36,058 nt of DNA from JANNMJ01 sp031426455 (GTDB lineage: Bacteria > Bacteroidota > Bacteroidia > Cytophagales > Hymenobacteraceae). Positions 15,288 to 24,090 of the stretch are shown here, piece after piece; position 1 is the stretch's first letter; each line of letters starts with the position of its first letter. The notes below the pieces were generated by a model, which worked only from the letters and a program-made list of their open reading frames with translations, was not told where the DNA came from and did not search any database. The position numbers and the translations under genes were made by a program. Where the stretch lies: the NCBI GenBank assembly GCA_031426455.1, contig JANPLI010000070.1, positions 1 to 36,058 of the forward strand. The letters run 5' to 3'.

Positions 15288-15812
15288 ATGTCGTTCCGCC
15301 GCTTTTTTCGCTTCTGGCCCGCGTTGCTGCTGAGCCTGTTGGCTTTTGCGCCGCCGTCGCCCCGCGCTACCGTCTATGTCTTCCTGGCGCCCACCTGTCC
15401 GATCTCGCAGGCGGTCACCCCGGCGTTGCGGGCGCTGACTGCGCAGTACGGCCCGCGCGGCGTGCGCTTCGTGGGCGTGTTTCCAGACGGACTGCTGAAG
15501 CCCAAGGAAATCATTGACTTCGGGCGCGACTATCAACTCGCCTTTTCGCTGGAAGCCGACCCGCGCCAGGTATTGGCCCGGCGGTTGGGTGCCCGCATCA
15601 CGCCCGAAGCCGTGGTGCTGACGGCTTACGGCCAGACGGTATATCGGGGCCGGATCGACGATTCCTATGCCCGCCTCGGCGTCCGGCGTACCGTGGTACA
15701 GCACCACGAGCTGGCCGACGCCCTGGCCGCGCTTGACGCCGGGCGGGCCGTGGCCATACCCCGCGCCGAAGCCGTAGGTTGCTTTATCGAATTCGGGCCG
15801 GCGCGCCACTGA
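15288..15812 (+). CDS. Secreted redoxin-like (thioredoxin-fold) protein
   Basis: 174 residues from the ATG at 15288. Residues 9-21 are a hydrophobic export signal. The thioredoxin-like part starts with VYVFLAPTCPISQAV, where Cys37 is followed by PIS rather than a second cysteine, so a CxxC disulfide is not possible there. One more cysteine lies near the C-terminus (AEAVGCFIEF) and could be a resolving residue. The next gene, 36 bases downstream, encodes a cytochrome c / copper monooxygenase; in some other bacteria I recall these domains occurring in one chain. The pair is probably co-transcribed and may act together in the periplasm or on the surface. Confidence 0.7.
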   Translation: MSFRRFFRFWPALLLSLLAFAPPSPRATVYVFLAPTCPISQAVTPALRALTAQYGPRGVRFVGVFPDGLLKPKEIIDFGRDYQLAFSLEADPRQVLARRLGARITPEAVVLTAYGQTVYRGRIDDSYARLGVRRTVVQHHELADALAALDAGRAVAIPRAEAVGCFIEFGPARH

Positions 15813-15848
15813 TTTCTGCGTACCTTGCTGATAATAAATCCGCCACCG

Positions 15849-17459
15849 ATGCCGCACTTTTCCACTTCCAGCCGCTTTGCTGTCATTCTGCTGCTCTTGT
15901 TGTCGGGGCTGCTGCCGGGACTACGGACCAGCGCCCAGGCCCAGGGCACTACGCCCACCTACGCCCTAGACGTGGCCCCGCTGATCTATAACCACTGCTC
16001 GCGCTGCCACCACGAGGGCGATATTGCGCCGTTCCCGCTGATGGGTTACGCCGATGTGGTACGGCGCGGCTTTACCGTGGCCACGGCCACCCAGACGCGC
16101 TATATGCCGCCCTGGAAGGCCGACCCCACGTACAGCCATTTCCTGGACGAGAATACCCTGAGCGATCAGCAGATTCAGACCATTCAGGACTGGTTCGCCG
16201 CCGGAATGCCGCGCGGCGATTCCACGCTGGAACCCGCTGCGCCGGTTTTCCCGGTGGGTAACTCGGCCCTGGGCACTCCCGATCTGGTGCTGCCGATGGC
16301 GCAGAAATACACCCACCTGGGCAATGGGCAGGATATGTACCGCGTTTTCGTGCTGCCCACGCAGCTACCCGCCGGGCGCGACGTGGCGGCGGTGGAATTC
16401 CGGCCCGGTAACCGCCGCATCGTGCACCACGCCATTACGGCCATCGACACCACCGGCCGGGGCCGCGCCCGCGATGCTGCCGCCGCTGGTTACGGCTATA
16501 CCCAGTTCGGCGGCTTCGGCTTTACGCCCACCACCGACAACCTGTCCGGCTACGTGCCCGGCACCCGCGACCGCTTTTTCCCGCCGGGCCTCGGTAAGAA
16601 GCTCTACCGCAATGCCGATGTGCTGGTGCAGGTGCATTACGGCCCGACGTTTCAGGAGCAGACCGATTCGTCGGTCGTGAACGTCTTTTTCACGCCTCAG
16701 CCCGCCACGCGGGAAGTACAGACGTTCCCGATTTCGGTGTATTCTCTCACCAACGGGCCGTTCGTGCTGCCCGCCAATCAGGTCAAGACTTTCCACGCGC
16801 GGTTCACAGTGCCGGCCGACATCAGCGCGCTCTCGGTGCTGCCGCATTGCCACCTGCTGGGCCGCTCCTGGAAAGCCTGGGCCGTGAAGCCCGGCGGCGA
16901 CACCATTCCGCTCATCAAAATCGACGACTGGAACTTCGCCTGGCAAGGCTCTTACCGTTTCCCGAACCTGCTGCGGCTGCCGGCCGGTACGCAGGTCTTC
17001 GTCGATGCCACTTACGACAACACCGCCGCCAACCCGCTGAACCCGTTCTCGCCACCTCGCCAGGTGACCTGGGGCGACCAGACGACGGCCGAGATGTTCG
17101 TCTTCTACTTCGACGTGGTGCCGTACCAGCCCGGCGATGAGCTGATTCCGCTGGGGGTGGAAGCGAATCTGCCCGCCGGCCTCACCCGCCCGGCTACCAA
17201 GCTCTACCCGGTTTACCCCAACCCCGCCGATGCCGCCACGCCCCCGAAAGCGGGCTTCGTGCTGGCCGCGTCCGGCCCCGTCAGCCTGACGCTGACCGAT
17301 GCCCAGGGACGCGCCGTGCGCACCATCTATCGACGCGAGGCCCTCGCCGCCGGGCCGAACACCGTGACGCTACCCACCGCTGGGCTGGCGCCGGGCCTGT
17401 ACCTGTTGCGCCTGGAAACGGCGGGCGGCGCCTTCACGCAGCGCGTGTTGCACCGCTGA
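15849..17459 (+). CDS. Cytochrome c / PHM-type copper monooxygenase fusion with type IX sorting domain
   Basis: 536 residues. A signal peptide (residues 11-32, ending AQAQ) leads into a short heme domain with one c-type site, CSRCH at 50-54, and a likely axial Met in the RYMPPWK segment (86). The central part, about 140-430, resembles peptidylglycine-hydroxylating/dopamine-beta monooxygenases and shows all expected copper ligands: His193-His194 (RRIVHHAI), His263 (LVQVHYG), His333 and His335 (LPHCHLLG), and Met416 (TTAEMFVFYF). Residues about 455-536 are a type IX secretion sorting domain (VYPNPADA, GLAPGLYLLRLE). So it is probably exported across the outer membrane and attached to the surface. 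The substrate is unknown. Confidence 0.85.
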   Translation: MPHFSTSSRFAVILLLLLSGLLPGLRTSAQAQGTTPTYALDVAPLIYNHCSRCHHEGDIAPFPLMGYADVVRRGFTVATATQTRYMPPWKADPTYSHFLDENTLSDQQIQTIQDWFAAGMPRGDSTLEPAAPVFPVGNSALGTPDLVLPMAQKYTHLGNGQDMYRVFVLPTQLPAGRDVAAVEFRPGNRRIVHHAITAIDTTGRGRARDAAAAGYGYTQFGGFGFTPTTDNLSGYVPGTRDRFFPPGLGKKLYRNADVLVQVHYGPTFQEQTDSSVVNVFFTPQPATREVQTFPISVYSLTNGPFVLPANQVKTFHARFTVPADISALSVLPHCHLLGRSWKAWAVKPGGDTIPLIKIDDWNFAWQGSYRFPNLLRLPAGTQVFVDATYDNTAANPLNPFSPPRQVTWGDQTTAEMFVFYFDVVPYQPGDELIPLGVEANLPAGLTRPATKLYPVYPNPADAATPPKAGFVLAASGPVSLTLTDAQGRAVRTIYRREALAAGPNTVTLPTAGLAPGLYLLRLETAGGAFTQRVLHR

Positions 17460-17544
17460 GGCGAACCCGCGATCAGCTGTCCACGCGCGGTGGGTTCAGC
17501 AGGAGCAATTCGGCTGACGAAGCACAGCAGCTCCGGAACGACTT

Positions 17545-17568
17545 GTTTACACCAGTCCTGGTATAAAC
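17545..17568. repeat. Near-perfect 24-bp palindrome 57 bases from the tRNA 3' end
   Basis: GTTTACACCAG (17545-17555) and CTGGTATAAAC (17558-17568) are complementary at 10 of 11 positions around a 2-base centre. It abuts the hairpin at 17570. It is operator-like in form, but no regulator lies beside it. Confidence 0.6.
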
Positions 17569-17569
17569 G

Positions 17570-17611
17570 AAATCAGGCAGTCACGACGTATGTCGTAACT
17601 GCCTGATTTTT
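17570..17611. terminator. Strong bidirectional intrinsic terminator
   Basis: A 12-bp perfect stem (AAATCAGGCAGT at 17570-17581 with its complement at 17598-17609) continues after one mismatch with 5 more pairs and a GTAT loop. T5 (17607-17611) follows on the plus strand, matching a terminator for the copper monooxygenase operon; on the other strand it can end the tRNA transcript. Confidence 0.75.
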
Positions 17612-17624
17612 GGTGCCTAACCGT

Positions 17625-17702
17625 TGGTGGGACGTACTGGATTCGAACCAGTGACCTCTTGCGTGTGAAGCAAGCGCTCTAAACCAGCTGAGCTAACATC
17701 CC
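17625..17702 (-). tRNA. tRNA-Val (CAC)
   Basis: Read on the minus strand, GGGATGT pairs with ACGTCCC in the acceptor stem (one G-U), the D arm is AGCTCAGCTGGTTTAGAGC, the anticodon stem-loop is CTTGC-TTCACAC-GCAAG with anticodon CAC, and the T arm contains GGTTCGAATCC. The 3' CCA is encoded (17625-17627). It is alone, with no second tRNA nearby. Confidence 0.93.
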
Positions 17703-17884
17703 GTTCTGGACGCGGCGCTACCGCCGAACGTGCCGCAAAAGTACGCCGTTCGGCCCGAACGGCGCAACCCGGCCGCTAAATTCTTTTCCAGCCGGCTGCC
17801 GGGCGCTGAATCTGCTCTGGCAGCGGGTGGGCGCGGCGCCGGGACGGCGCAACCGGCTACATTCGCGTCCCGCCTTTTCTGCCA

Positions 17885-19669
17885 ATGGCCACCGACTCCG
17901 CTTCTCCTGCTGCTTCCACGCCTTCCGGCGCTGCCTTCGACTGGGCCGTGCTGCGGCGTCTTTTCTCGTTCGTGCGGCCTTATCGGGGCATCTACTTCTT
18001 CACCATCGGGCTGACGCTGGCGGCGGCGGTGCTGGCGGCGGTGCGCCCGTTCCTGATTCAGCAGGCCATCGACGAACAGATTCTGCGCGGCGACTTTGCC
18101 GGCCTCAACCGGGTGTTCATTGGCCTCGGGGTGCTGCTGCTGGCGCACACGTTGGTTTCGTACCTGCAGACGTACTTCGGCGGCTGGTTGGGGCAGCAGA
18201 TCGTGCGCGACATCCGGGTGCGGCTCTACGGCCATTTGCTGGGGCTGCGGCTGCCGTTTTTCGACCGCACACCCATCGGGGTGCTGGTGACGCGCACGGT
18301 GTCGGACGTGGAAACGCTGTCCGATGTGTTTTCCGAAGGCCTGGCCGCGATGGTGGGCGACATCCTGCAACTGGTCTTCATCCTGGCGTATATGCTCTGG
18401 ATCGACTGGAAACTGACGCTGGTTTGCCTCTCGACCCTGCCGCTGATGCTGATCAGTACGTATATTTTCAAGGAGAAAGTCAAGGAGTCATTTCAGGAGG
18501 TCCGTACCGCCGTGGCGGCGCTCAATACCTTCGTGCAGGAGCATATTTCGGGGATGAACGTGGTGCAACTCTTCGCCAACGAGCGGCGCGAGCGCATCAA
18601 GTTTCAACGCATCAACCAGGAACATACGCGCGCCAACATCCGGTCGGTGCTGTATTACTCGGTCTATTTCCCCGTGGCCGACGTGATTGCGGCCTCCGGC
18701 ACCGGCCTGCTGGTCTGGTACGGCGCCAAGGGCGTCATCGACAGCACCGTGACGCTGGGGACGCTGATCGCGTTCATCGTGTACATCGGGATGTTTTTCC
18801 GGCCCATCCGGCAGATTGCCGACCGCTACAACACGCTCCAGCTCGGGGTGGTCAGCACTGAGCGGATCCTGAAACTGCTTGATTCGCAGGAGTTCGTGCA
18901 GCAGACCGGTGCTTACCGGCCCGCCGCTCCGTTGCGCGGCGACGTGGAATTTGAGCGCGTCTGGTTTGCCTACAAGGATGAAAACTGGGTGCTGCGCGAC
19001 CTTTCCTTCCGCATCCACGCCGGCCAGACGGTGGCGTTCGTGGGCGCCACGGGGGCGGGCAAAACGTCGATCATCAACCTGCTGGGCCGGTTCTACGAAA
19101 TCAATCAGGGCCGGATTCTGATCGATGGGCACGACCTGCACGCCTACGACCTGGCGGAGTTGCGCCGCCACGTGGGCGTGGTGTTGCAGGACGTATTTCT
19201 GTTTTCCGGCACCATTGCCGAAAACATCACCCTCGGCGCGACCGGCATCACGGAAGCGGAGATCTGGGCAGCCGCCGATCTGGTGGGCGCCCGCCGCTTC
19301 ATCGAGCGCCTGCCCGGCGGCTTACAATACCCGGTGATGGAGCGCGGCGCCACCCTGAGCGTGGGCCAGCGCCAGCTCATTTCGTTCGTGCGGGCAATGG
19401 TTTACAATCCGCAGGTGCTGATTCTGGACGAGGCCACCTCGTCGGTGGATTCCGAAACCGAAGAGCTGATCCAGACGGCCATTACCCGGATGATGGCCGG
19501 ACGCACGTCGCTGGTTATCGCCCACCGCCTGAGTACAATCCGCGCCGCTGATCAGATTTTGGTCCTCGACAAAGGCGAATTGCAGGAGCAGGGCACCCAC
19601 GAGGAGCTGCTGCGTCACCCCGGCGGGTTCTATGCCCAACTGCACCAGATGCAGTACAAAGCCGCATAG
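17885..19669 (+). CDS. MsbA-like ABC exporter (fused membrane and ATPase domains)
   Basis: 594 residues, one half of a homodimeric exporter. The membrane domain with six helices spans about 22-325, including the coupling-helix region before NTFVQEHISGMNVVQLF. The ATPase has Walker A GATGAGKTS (387-395), a Q-loop VLQDVFLFSG, signature LSVGQ (491-495), Walker B VLILDE (511-516) and the switch His547 in IAHRLSTI. Similar proteins move lipids, lipopolysaccharide or drugs across the inner membrane. The ATG at 17885 is preceded by TACATTCG (17858-17865), one mismatch from the -7 element. It stands alone, so substrate cannot be inferred from neighbours. Confidence 0.9.
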   Translation: MATDSASPAASTPSGAAFDWAVLRRLFSFVRPYRGIYFFTIGLTLAAAVLAAVRPFLIQQAIDEQILRGDFAGLNRVFIGLGVLLLAHTLVSYLQTYFGGWLGQQIVRDIRVRLYGHLLGLRLPFFDRTPIGVLVTRTVSDVETLSDVFSEGLAAMVGDILQLVFILAYMLWIDWKLTLVCLSTLPLMLISTYIFKEKVKESFQEVRTAVAALNTFVQEHISGMNVVQLFANERRERIKFQRINQEHTRANIRSVLYYSVYFPVADVIAASGTGLLVWYGAKGVIDSTVTLGTLIAFIVYIGMFFRPIRQIADRYNTLQLGVVSTERILKLLDSQEFVQQTGAYRPAAPLRGDVEFERVWFAYKDENWVLRDLSFRIHAGQTVAFVGATGAGKTSIINLLGRFYEINQGRILIDGHDLHAYDLAELRRHVGVVLQDVFLFSGTIAENITLGATGITEAEIWAAADLVGARRFIERLPGGLQYPVMERGATLSVGQRQLISFVRAMVYNPQVLILDEATSSVDSETEELIQTAITRMMAGRTSLVIAHRLSTIRAADQILVLDKGELQEQGTHEELLRHPGGFYAQLHQMQYKAA

Positions 19670-19687
19670 GGCCGTGTAGGGGAAATC

Positions 19688-19709
19688 CGCTGATCAGCAG
19701 CGCCTTTTT
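19688..19709 (+). terminator. Small intrinsic terminator after the ABC exporter
   Basis: CGCTG-ATCAG-CAGCG hairpin (19688-19702) followed by CCTTTTT, 18 bases after the stop codon. The stem is short, so efficiency is uncertain. Confidence 0.5.
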
Positions 19710-19763
19710 GAGCTGGGCGGTCCAGACGAAAAGGTCGTTTCGCCGGGAAATCAGAAGGAGACG

Positions 19764-21263
19764 TTACCGTGCCACCAGCAGGCGCTGGGTCTGCCGAGCG
19801 CCGCCCACCGTGGCCACGACAGTGTAGTAGCCGGCGGGCAAACTGGCCGTGCGCAGCGTGGTGGCGCCCGTCAGCACCTGGTGCTGCACCCGAACGCCGA
19901 GACTGTTGTACACCTCCAGCAGGCCCGTGGTCAGCAGCGGTGCGCTGAACGTCAGCTGACACTGTTCATTCGCCGGATTTGGCGTGAGCGGGCCGAGTTT
20001 AGAGTCGCCGGTGAAGCGTACCGCCACGGTGGCGGAATACGCCACGCGGCCGTCCAGGTCCACCGTAACGAGCCGGTAGTGCAGGGCGGCGGCATTGGGC
20101 TGGCGGTCGCGCAATTGGTATTCCGCGCCGCCCGGCTGGTTGCGGGCCGGCAGCGTTTCCAGTGCCTTCCATTCCGTGCCCGCGTCAGTAGCGCACTGAC
20201 GCTCCAGGCGGAAATAGGCGACATCCTCCTCGGAAGCCGTCTTCCAGTTCAGCTCCACGGCGCCCTGGGTATTGGGGGTGGCCGTAAACCGGATAAGTTC
20301 GACGGGCAGCGTGGGCGGTAAGGAGGCGGCAGCGGCATCGCCGCGCAGACACGCCACTCCCAGGCTAAAGGTATTGCCCGTGTAATCACCGGTCGTGCGG
20401 TCGATCTGATAGACGGCGCCAAAGTCAGAGACGATGGCGTACACGTTATTCAGTTGGTCGCGGTACATCCCCCCGACTTCCCGCGTGACGGGAATCTGCG
20501 GCGAAGGCACCGAAATGACCCCGCTCGGCGCGCTATTGATATTGCTGATGGTCAGAAAGCGCTGCTCGATGCCCAGATACGAGATCAAATGACCGCTGAT
20601 CGGGTCGAAAAGCCAGTCCTGAATACCGCCCTGTGGCAACGGGCCGGTTCCGGCAAAATAGGCAGTGGCTTGCAGCAGAAACGCATTGACGATGGCCGTC
20701 GCCGCCGGGTCCAGCGTCGCTGCCCGCCAGACGGGCGAGTTGCTGACCACCGGCACCGACACGTCGATCTCGCCCACGTACAGCGTCGCGTCATTGATCG
20801 TGAAGGTCGGCGTCACGCGCGCCGTCATCGCCATCACGTAGTATTGGCGGTTGTTCGAGCCGTCGCCGATCAGGTTGAATACCAAGCTCTGCCCCACGCC
20901 GTTTAGGTTGGTGGTCGGCGTGGGCGGCCCCACCAGGTTACCCAGATTGATGGCCGTACCATTCGTGGTCGAAATCTGGTACAGCGGCACGGTGCCGGGG
21001 CTGGCCGTATTGACGCCCAGGGCAAACAACCGGCTGGGGTCGCCGGAGTCGTAGCCCAGGCCATTGACCGTGACGGGAGTGCCACCCACTGTGATTGCGC
21101 CCACATTGACGAGCGCATTGCCCACGATGCGCTGCAGATTCGAGGGCGCATTTGCCGGCGAGCAGGGCGCCGTCACGGCATACGGAATGACGGTTTGCGC
21201 CGTCGCTGACAGGGTGACGGTCACCAACACGGCCAGAAAGAAGTTGCGGTAGGACGGTTTCAT
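19764..21263 (-). CDS. Secreted protein with type IX secretion sorting domain
   Basis: 499 residues from the ATG at 21261-21263. A signal peptide (FFLAVLVTVTLSATAQ) is followed by a region of about 300 residues resembling DUF6923-type surface proteins (NALVNVGAITVGG, NGLGYDSGDPSRLFALG, ITREVGGMYRDQLNN-like turn-rich strands). Residues about 320-410 look like a fibronectin-type or GEVED-like spacer (PVELIRFTATPNTQGAVELNWKT is split over strands typical of this spacer). The last 80 residues are a Por sorting domain with LTPNPANEQ and LPAGYYTVVATVGG. It is therefore a likely surface or released protein; activity is unknown. A TACCTTG (21316-21322, minus strand) may be its -7 element, with one T missing. 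Confidence 0.8.
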   Translation of the reverse strand: MKPSYRNFFLAVLVTVTLSATAQTVIPYAVTAPCSPANAPSNLQRIVGNALVNVGAITVGGTPVTVNGLGYDSGDPSRLFALGVNTASPGTVPLYQISTTNGTAINLGNLVGPPTPTTNLNGVGQSLVFNLIGDGSNNRQYYVMAMTARVTPTFTINDATLYVGEIDVSVPVVSNSPVWRAATLDPAATAIVNAFLLQATAYFAGTGPLPQGGIQDWLFDPISGHLISYLGIEQRFLTISNINSAPSGVISVPSPQIPVTREVGGMYRDQLNNVYAIVSDFGAVYQIDRTTGDYTGNTFSLGVACLRGDAAAASLPPTLPVELIRFTATPNTQGAVELNWKTASEEDVAYFRLERQCATDAGTEWKALETLPARNQPGGAEYQLRDRQPNAAALHYRLVTVDLDGRVAYSATVAVRFTGDSKLGPLTPNPANEQCQLTFSAPLLTTGLLEVYNSLGVRVQHQVLTGATTLRTASLPAGYYTVVATVGGARQTQRLLVAR

Positions 21264-21405
21264 TGAAAAAATGAATAAAATGGAGCGCGCTCAGGGTGGC
21301 GCGGTAGGTAGTCGGCAAGGTACTACGAAATGAGCAACAAGCGGTTAAGGCAGCGGCGGCGAAAATAAGCGGGCGTACCACCCGGCGCTACCCCACCTTT
21401 GCCGA

Positions 21406-22668
21406 ATGCAAAGGCTTCTTTACTCGCTCCTGTTTCGCAATGCCCGGCAAGTGCTGACGCTGGCCGGCGCATCCGCCGGCCAACCGCTTACGGGGGCGGC
21501 GCAAGGGAGTTGGCAGATCATTTCGAATGGCTACGTGGCCGTCAGGGGCGAGCGCATCGCCGCCGTGGGGCCAATGGCCGAGCTGGACGACACGCTGATC
21601 GGGCCGGAAACCCGCGTCCTCGACGCTACGGGCCGCGTGCTGATGCCCGGCCTGGTGGAATGCCATACGCATCTGGTTTTTGGCGGCAACCGCGCCCACG
21701 AGTTCAGCCGCAAACTGGCCGGCGAGTCGTACCTCGCCATTCTGGCTGGCGGCGGCGGCATCCTGAGTACGGTACAGGCCACGCGGGCGGCTTCCGAAGA
21801 AACCCTGCTGGCCAACGCGCTACGGCACCTGGCCGGCTTCCGGCGCTACGGCATCACCACGCTGGAAGCCAAAACCGGCTACGGCCTCGACCGCGAAACT
21901 GAGCTGCGCCTGCTGCGCGTGGCTCACGAAGCCGGGCGCCGACAGCCTATCCGGCTGGTTCACACGCTGCTGGCGGCGCACGTGGTGCCGCCCGAGTTCA
22001 AAGCTGCCGGGCCGGGCGCTTATCTGGACTACCTGCTGACCGATGTGCTGCCCGCCGCGCGCGGGCTGGCGACCTACGTCGATATTTTCTGTGAGAAAGG
22101 CGCCTTTCCGCTGGCCGAAGCCCGCCGCTACCTGACGGCGGCTCGCGCGATGGGCTTCGGCCTGAAAATTCACGCCGAGCAGCTCCACGACCTGGGCGGC
22201 TGCGCAATGGCCGCTGAGCTGGGCGCCGTCAGCGTCGATCACGCCGATTACCTGACGGCTCCTGACGCTGCGCGCATCGCCGCTACGGGCGGGGGCGCGG
22301 TGGCCGTTTTGCTGCCGCTGGTGCCGCTTTTTCTGCGCCAGGACCGTTACGCCGATGGCCGGATGCTGATCGAAGCCGGCGTGCCGGTGGCCGTTAGCAC
22401 CGACTTCAACCCCGGCTCGTGCCCGGCCAAAAATCTTTGGCTGGCGCTGTCGGTGGCGTGCTTGAAAATGGGGCTGCGCCCGCTGGAAGCCCTCGCCGCT
22501 GTAACCCAAAACGCCGCCTGCGCCATTGGGCAGGGGCACGAAGTAGGGTCGCTGGAAGTCGGCAAGCGCGCCGATATTCTGGAGCTGGCCGTGGGCGATT
22601 ATACCGAAATTCCGTACTGGCTCGGCGAAAACCCGGTGACGCGCGTCGTCATCGGTGGCCAACTGTAA
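21406..22668 (+). CDS. hutI: Imidazolonepropionase (histidine degradation)
   Basis: 420 residues of the amidohydrolase superfamily. The enzyme hydrolyses imidazolone-5-propanoate to N-formimino-L-glutamate in the Hut pathway. Metal ligands and substrate motifs are present: ECHTHLVFGGNRAHEF (His87, His89), AKTGYGLD, HAEQLHDLGG, VDHADYL and STDFNPGSCPA. No other hut gene is in the window, so the pathway is dispersed or lies outside. CACCTTTG (21394-21401, 7/8 to the -7 element) ends only 4 bases before the ATG, which would make the message nearly leaderless; a start further downstream is unlikely because LFRNARQVLTL belongs to the domain. Confidence 0.92.
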   Translation: MQRLLYSLLFRNARQVLTLAGASAGQPLTGAAQGSWQIISNGYVAVRGERIAAVGPMAELDDTLIGPETRVLDATGRVLMPGLVECHTHLVFGGNRAHEFSRKLAGESYLAILAGGGGILSTVQATRAASEETLLANALRHLAGFRRYGITTLEAKTGYGLDRETELRLLRVAHEAGRRQPIRLVHTLLAAHVVPPEFKAAGPGAYLDYLLTDVLPAARGLATYVDIFCEKGAFPLAEARRYLTAARAMGFGLKIHAEQLHDLGGCAMAAELGAVSVDHADYLTAPDAARIAATGGGAVAVLLPLVPLFLRQDRYADGRMLIEAGVPVAVSTDFNPGSCPAKNLWLALSVACLKMGLRPLEALAAVTQNAACAIGQGHEVGSLEVGKRADILELAVGDYTEIPYWLGENPVTRVVIGGQL

Positions 22669-22686
22669 CGCATCTAATGCCCGGCG

Positions 22687-23511
22687 TTACTGCCAGTTGC
22701 CCGGCCAGTGGCGCCCGATCACGGCCAGTAGCTCCGGGTGAATGCCGGGCGCCGCCGCTACGGTTTCGCGCCGGTGCACGGCGTCCGGGTGGCCGTCGAA
22801 GGTCGTGGCTACGCCGCCCGCTTCGCGCACCAGCAGAATGCCGGCGGCCACGTCGTAGGCATTGAGGTTGTACTCGAAAAAGGCTTCGAAACGGCCCGCT
22901 GCCACGTAGGCCAGGTCCACGGCTGCCGAACCGATGCGGCGCACGCCGTGCGAAGCCTGCATCAGCTCGGCCAGAATCCGCAGGTAGGCATCCAGGGCGC
23001 CAAAAAACGTGTACGGAAAGCCGGTGGCCAGCAGCGAGCGGCCCAGGGTGGCGTCGGGCGTGACGCGCAATGGCCGGCCGTTAAGGTGCGCGCCTTGGCC
23101 CCGCGCCGCCGTAAAGCACTCGTCCAGATTGACTTCATAGACCACGCCCAGCTCCAGCACCCCGGCCACTTCCAGCGCCACGCTGACTGAGTAGCACGGC
23201 AGGCCGTGCAGAAAGTTGGTGGTGCCGTCGAGGGGGTCGATGATCCAACGGGCGGTGGAGGTTTCGCCGCCTTCGGGCGGCGCTACGGTGCCCTCTTCGG
23301 TCAGGAACCCGGCTTCCGGCAGTAGTTCCCGCAGGCCCGCCACGAGCAGGTGTTCGGCCTCGCGGTCCACGTAAGACACCAGGTCCGACTGGCCCTTGTA
23401 CTCGATCCGACTCAGGTCGAACTGAAGGCTTTCCTGGCGAATGAAGGCACCCGCGCGGCGGGCGAGGTCGGCCACGGCGGGCAATAAAGGGGCGTAGGCA
23501 GAGACGGACAT
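22687..23511 (-). CDS. Inositol monophosphatase family protein (SuhB/CysQ-like)
   Basis: 274 residues from the ATG at 23509-23511 (a GTG two codons upstream is also open). The Mg-dependent phosphatase signature is complete: the acidic pair in FLTEEGT (Glu72/Glu73), DPLDGTTNF at 92-100, and AYDVAAGILLVREAGG towards the C-terminus, where Tyr replaces the usual Trp. The family hydrolyses inositol phosphates, 3'-phosphoadenylates or related sugar phosphates; the sequence alone does not decide. It converges on hutI with 18 bases between the genes. Confidence 0.88.
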   Translation of the reverse strand: MSVSAYAPLLPAVADLARRAGAFIRQESLQFDLSRIEYKGQSDLVSYVDREAEHLLVAGLRELLPEAGFLTEEGTVAPPEGGETSTARWIIDPLDGTTNFLHGLPCYSVSVALEVAGVLELGVVYEVNLDECFTAARGQGAHLNGRPLRVTPDATLGRSLLATGFPYTFFGALDAYLRILAELMQASHGVRRIGSAAVDLAYVAAGRFEAFFEYNLNAYDVAAGILLVREAGGVATTFDGHPDAVHRRETVAAAPGIHPELLAVIGRHWPGNWQ

Positions 23512-23577
23512 TTGCACGGCGCGAAGAGGGGACGAAGAGGACGCGAAGATGGCGCGTCGGGCGCACCCGAACGCAAC

Positions 23578-23607
23578 GCGCCCCCGCCGGGTCAGGGGCG
23601 GGGGCGC
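23578..23607. terminator. GC-rich 11-bp hairpin between CsbD and the phosphatase gene
   Basis: GCGCCCCCGCC (23578-23588) and its exact complement (23597-23607) around an 8-base loop. It lies 32 bases after the CsbD stop codon on the minus strand, suggesting a terminator or mRNA-end structure, but there is no T tract. Confidence 0.5.
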
Positions 23608-23638
23608 GGAAATAAACGGTCGGTAATCAGCGGGAAGT

Positions 23639-23848
23639 CTAGCCGAAATGCCGGGCGAACCAGCCTTTTACGTCGGCGATGGCGTGGCCGGTTTTTTCCT
23701 GAACGCGGCCGAGCCACTCGTCGTGCTGGCCTTCCTGGTAGGTCAGGTCATCGTCGGTGAGGCTGCCCCATTCCTGTTTCATTTTACCTTTGATCTGGTC
23801 CCAGTCGCCACGGGCGCGCCATTCGGAACCGCTGGTTGGATCTTGCAT
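23639..23848 (-). CDS. CsbD-like stress protein
   Basis: 69 residues, the typical CsbD size and pattern: DQIKGKMKQEWGSLTDDDL, then a YQEGQHDEWLGRVQEKTG helix and a short amphipathic tail. CsbD-like proteins are small, hydrophilic, general-stress-induced proteins of unclear mechanism. The start ATG (23846-23848) is unambiguous. No promoter of the vegetative type is evident upstream, which would fit a stress-specific sigma factor; that is inference. Confidence 0.9.
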   Translation of the reverse strand: MQDPTSGSEWRARGDWDQIKGKMKQEWGSLTDDDLTYQEGQHDEWLGRVQEKTGHAIADVKGWFARHFG

Positions 23849-24090
23849 CGTCGTAGAGGTTGAAAAGGTGATGAATCGTGCCGGAGCAATGGCCCCGGTC
23901 CGGACTGCCTACGGCCGAAGTCGGCGCCGGGTTGAGTCGGCGGTTTTTTTCCACGAATTGCGCCCCGTGGCCCAACCCGCGCCGGAGTGTGGCAGTACTA
24001 GGCCGGGCCAGGCAATGGCTCCGCCGAATACGCCCCCCCCCTGTTTTACAGTCCGTTAAGCTGCTCTCTTTTAATTCCCTTCCCTTTCTG

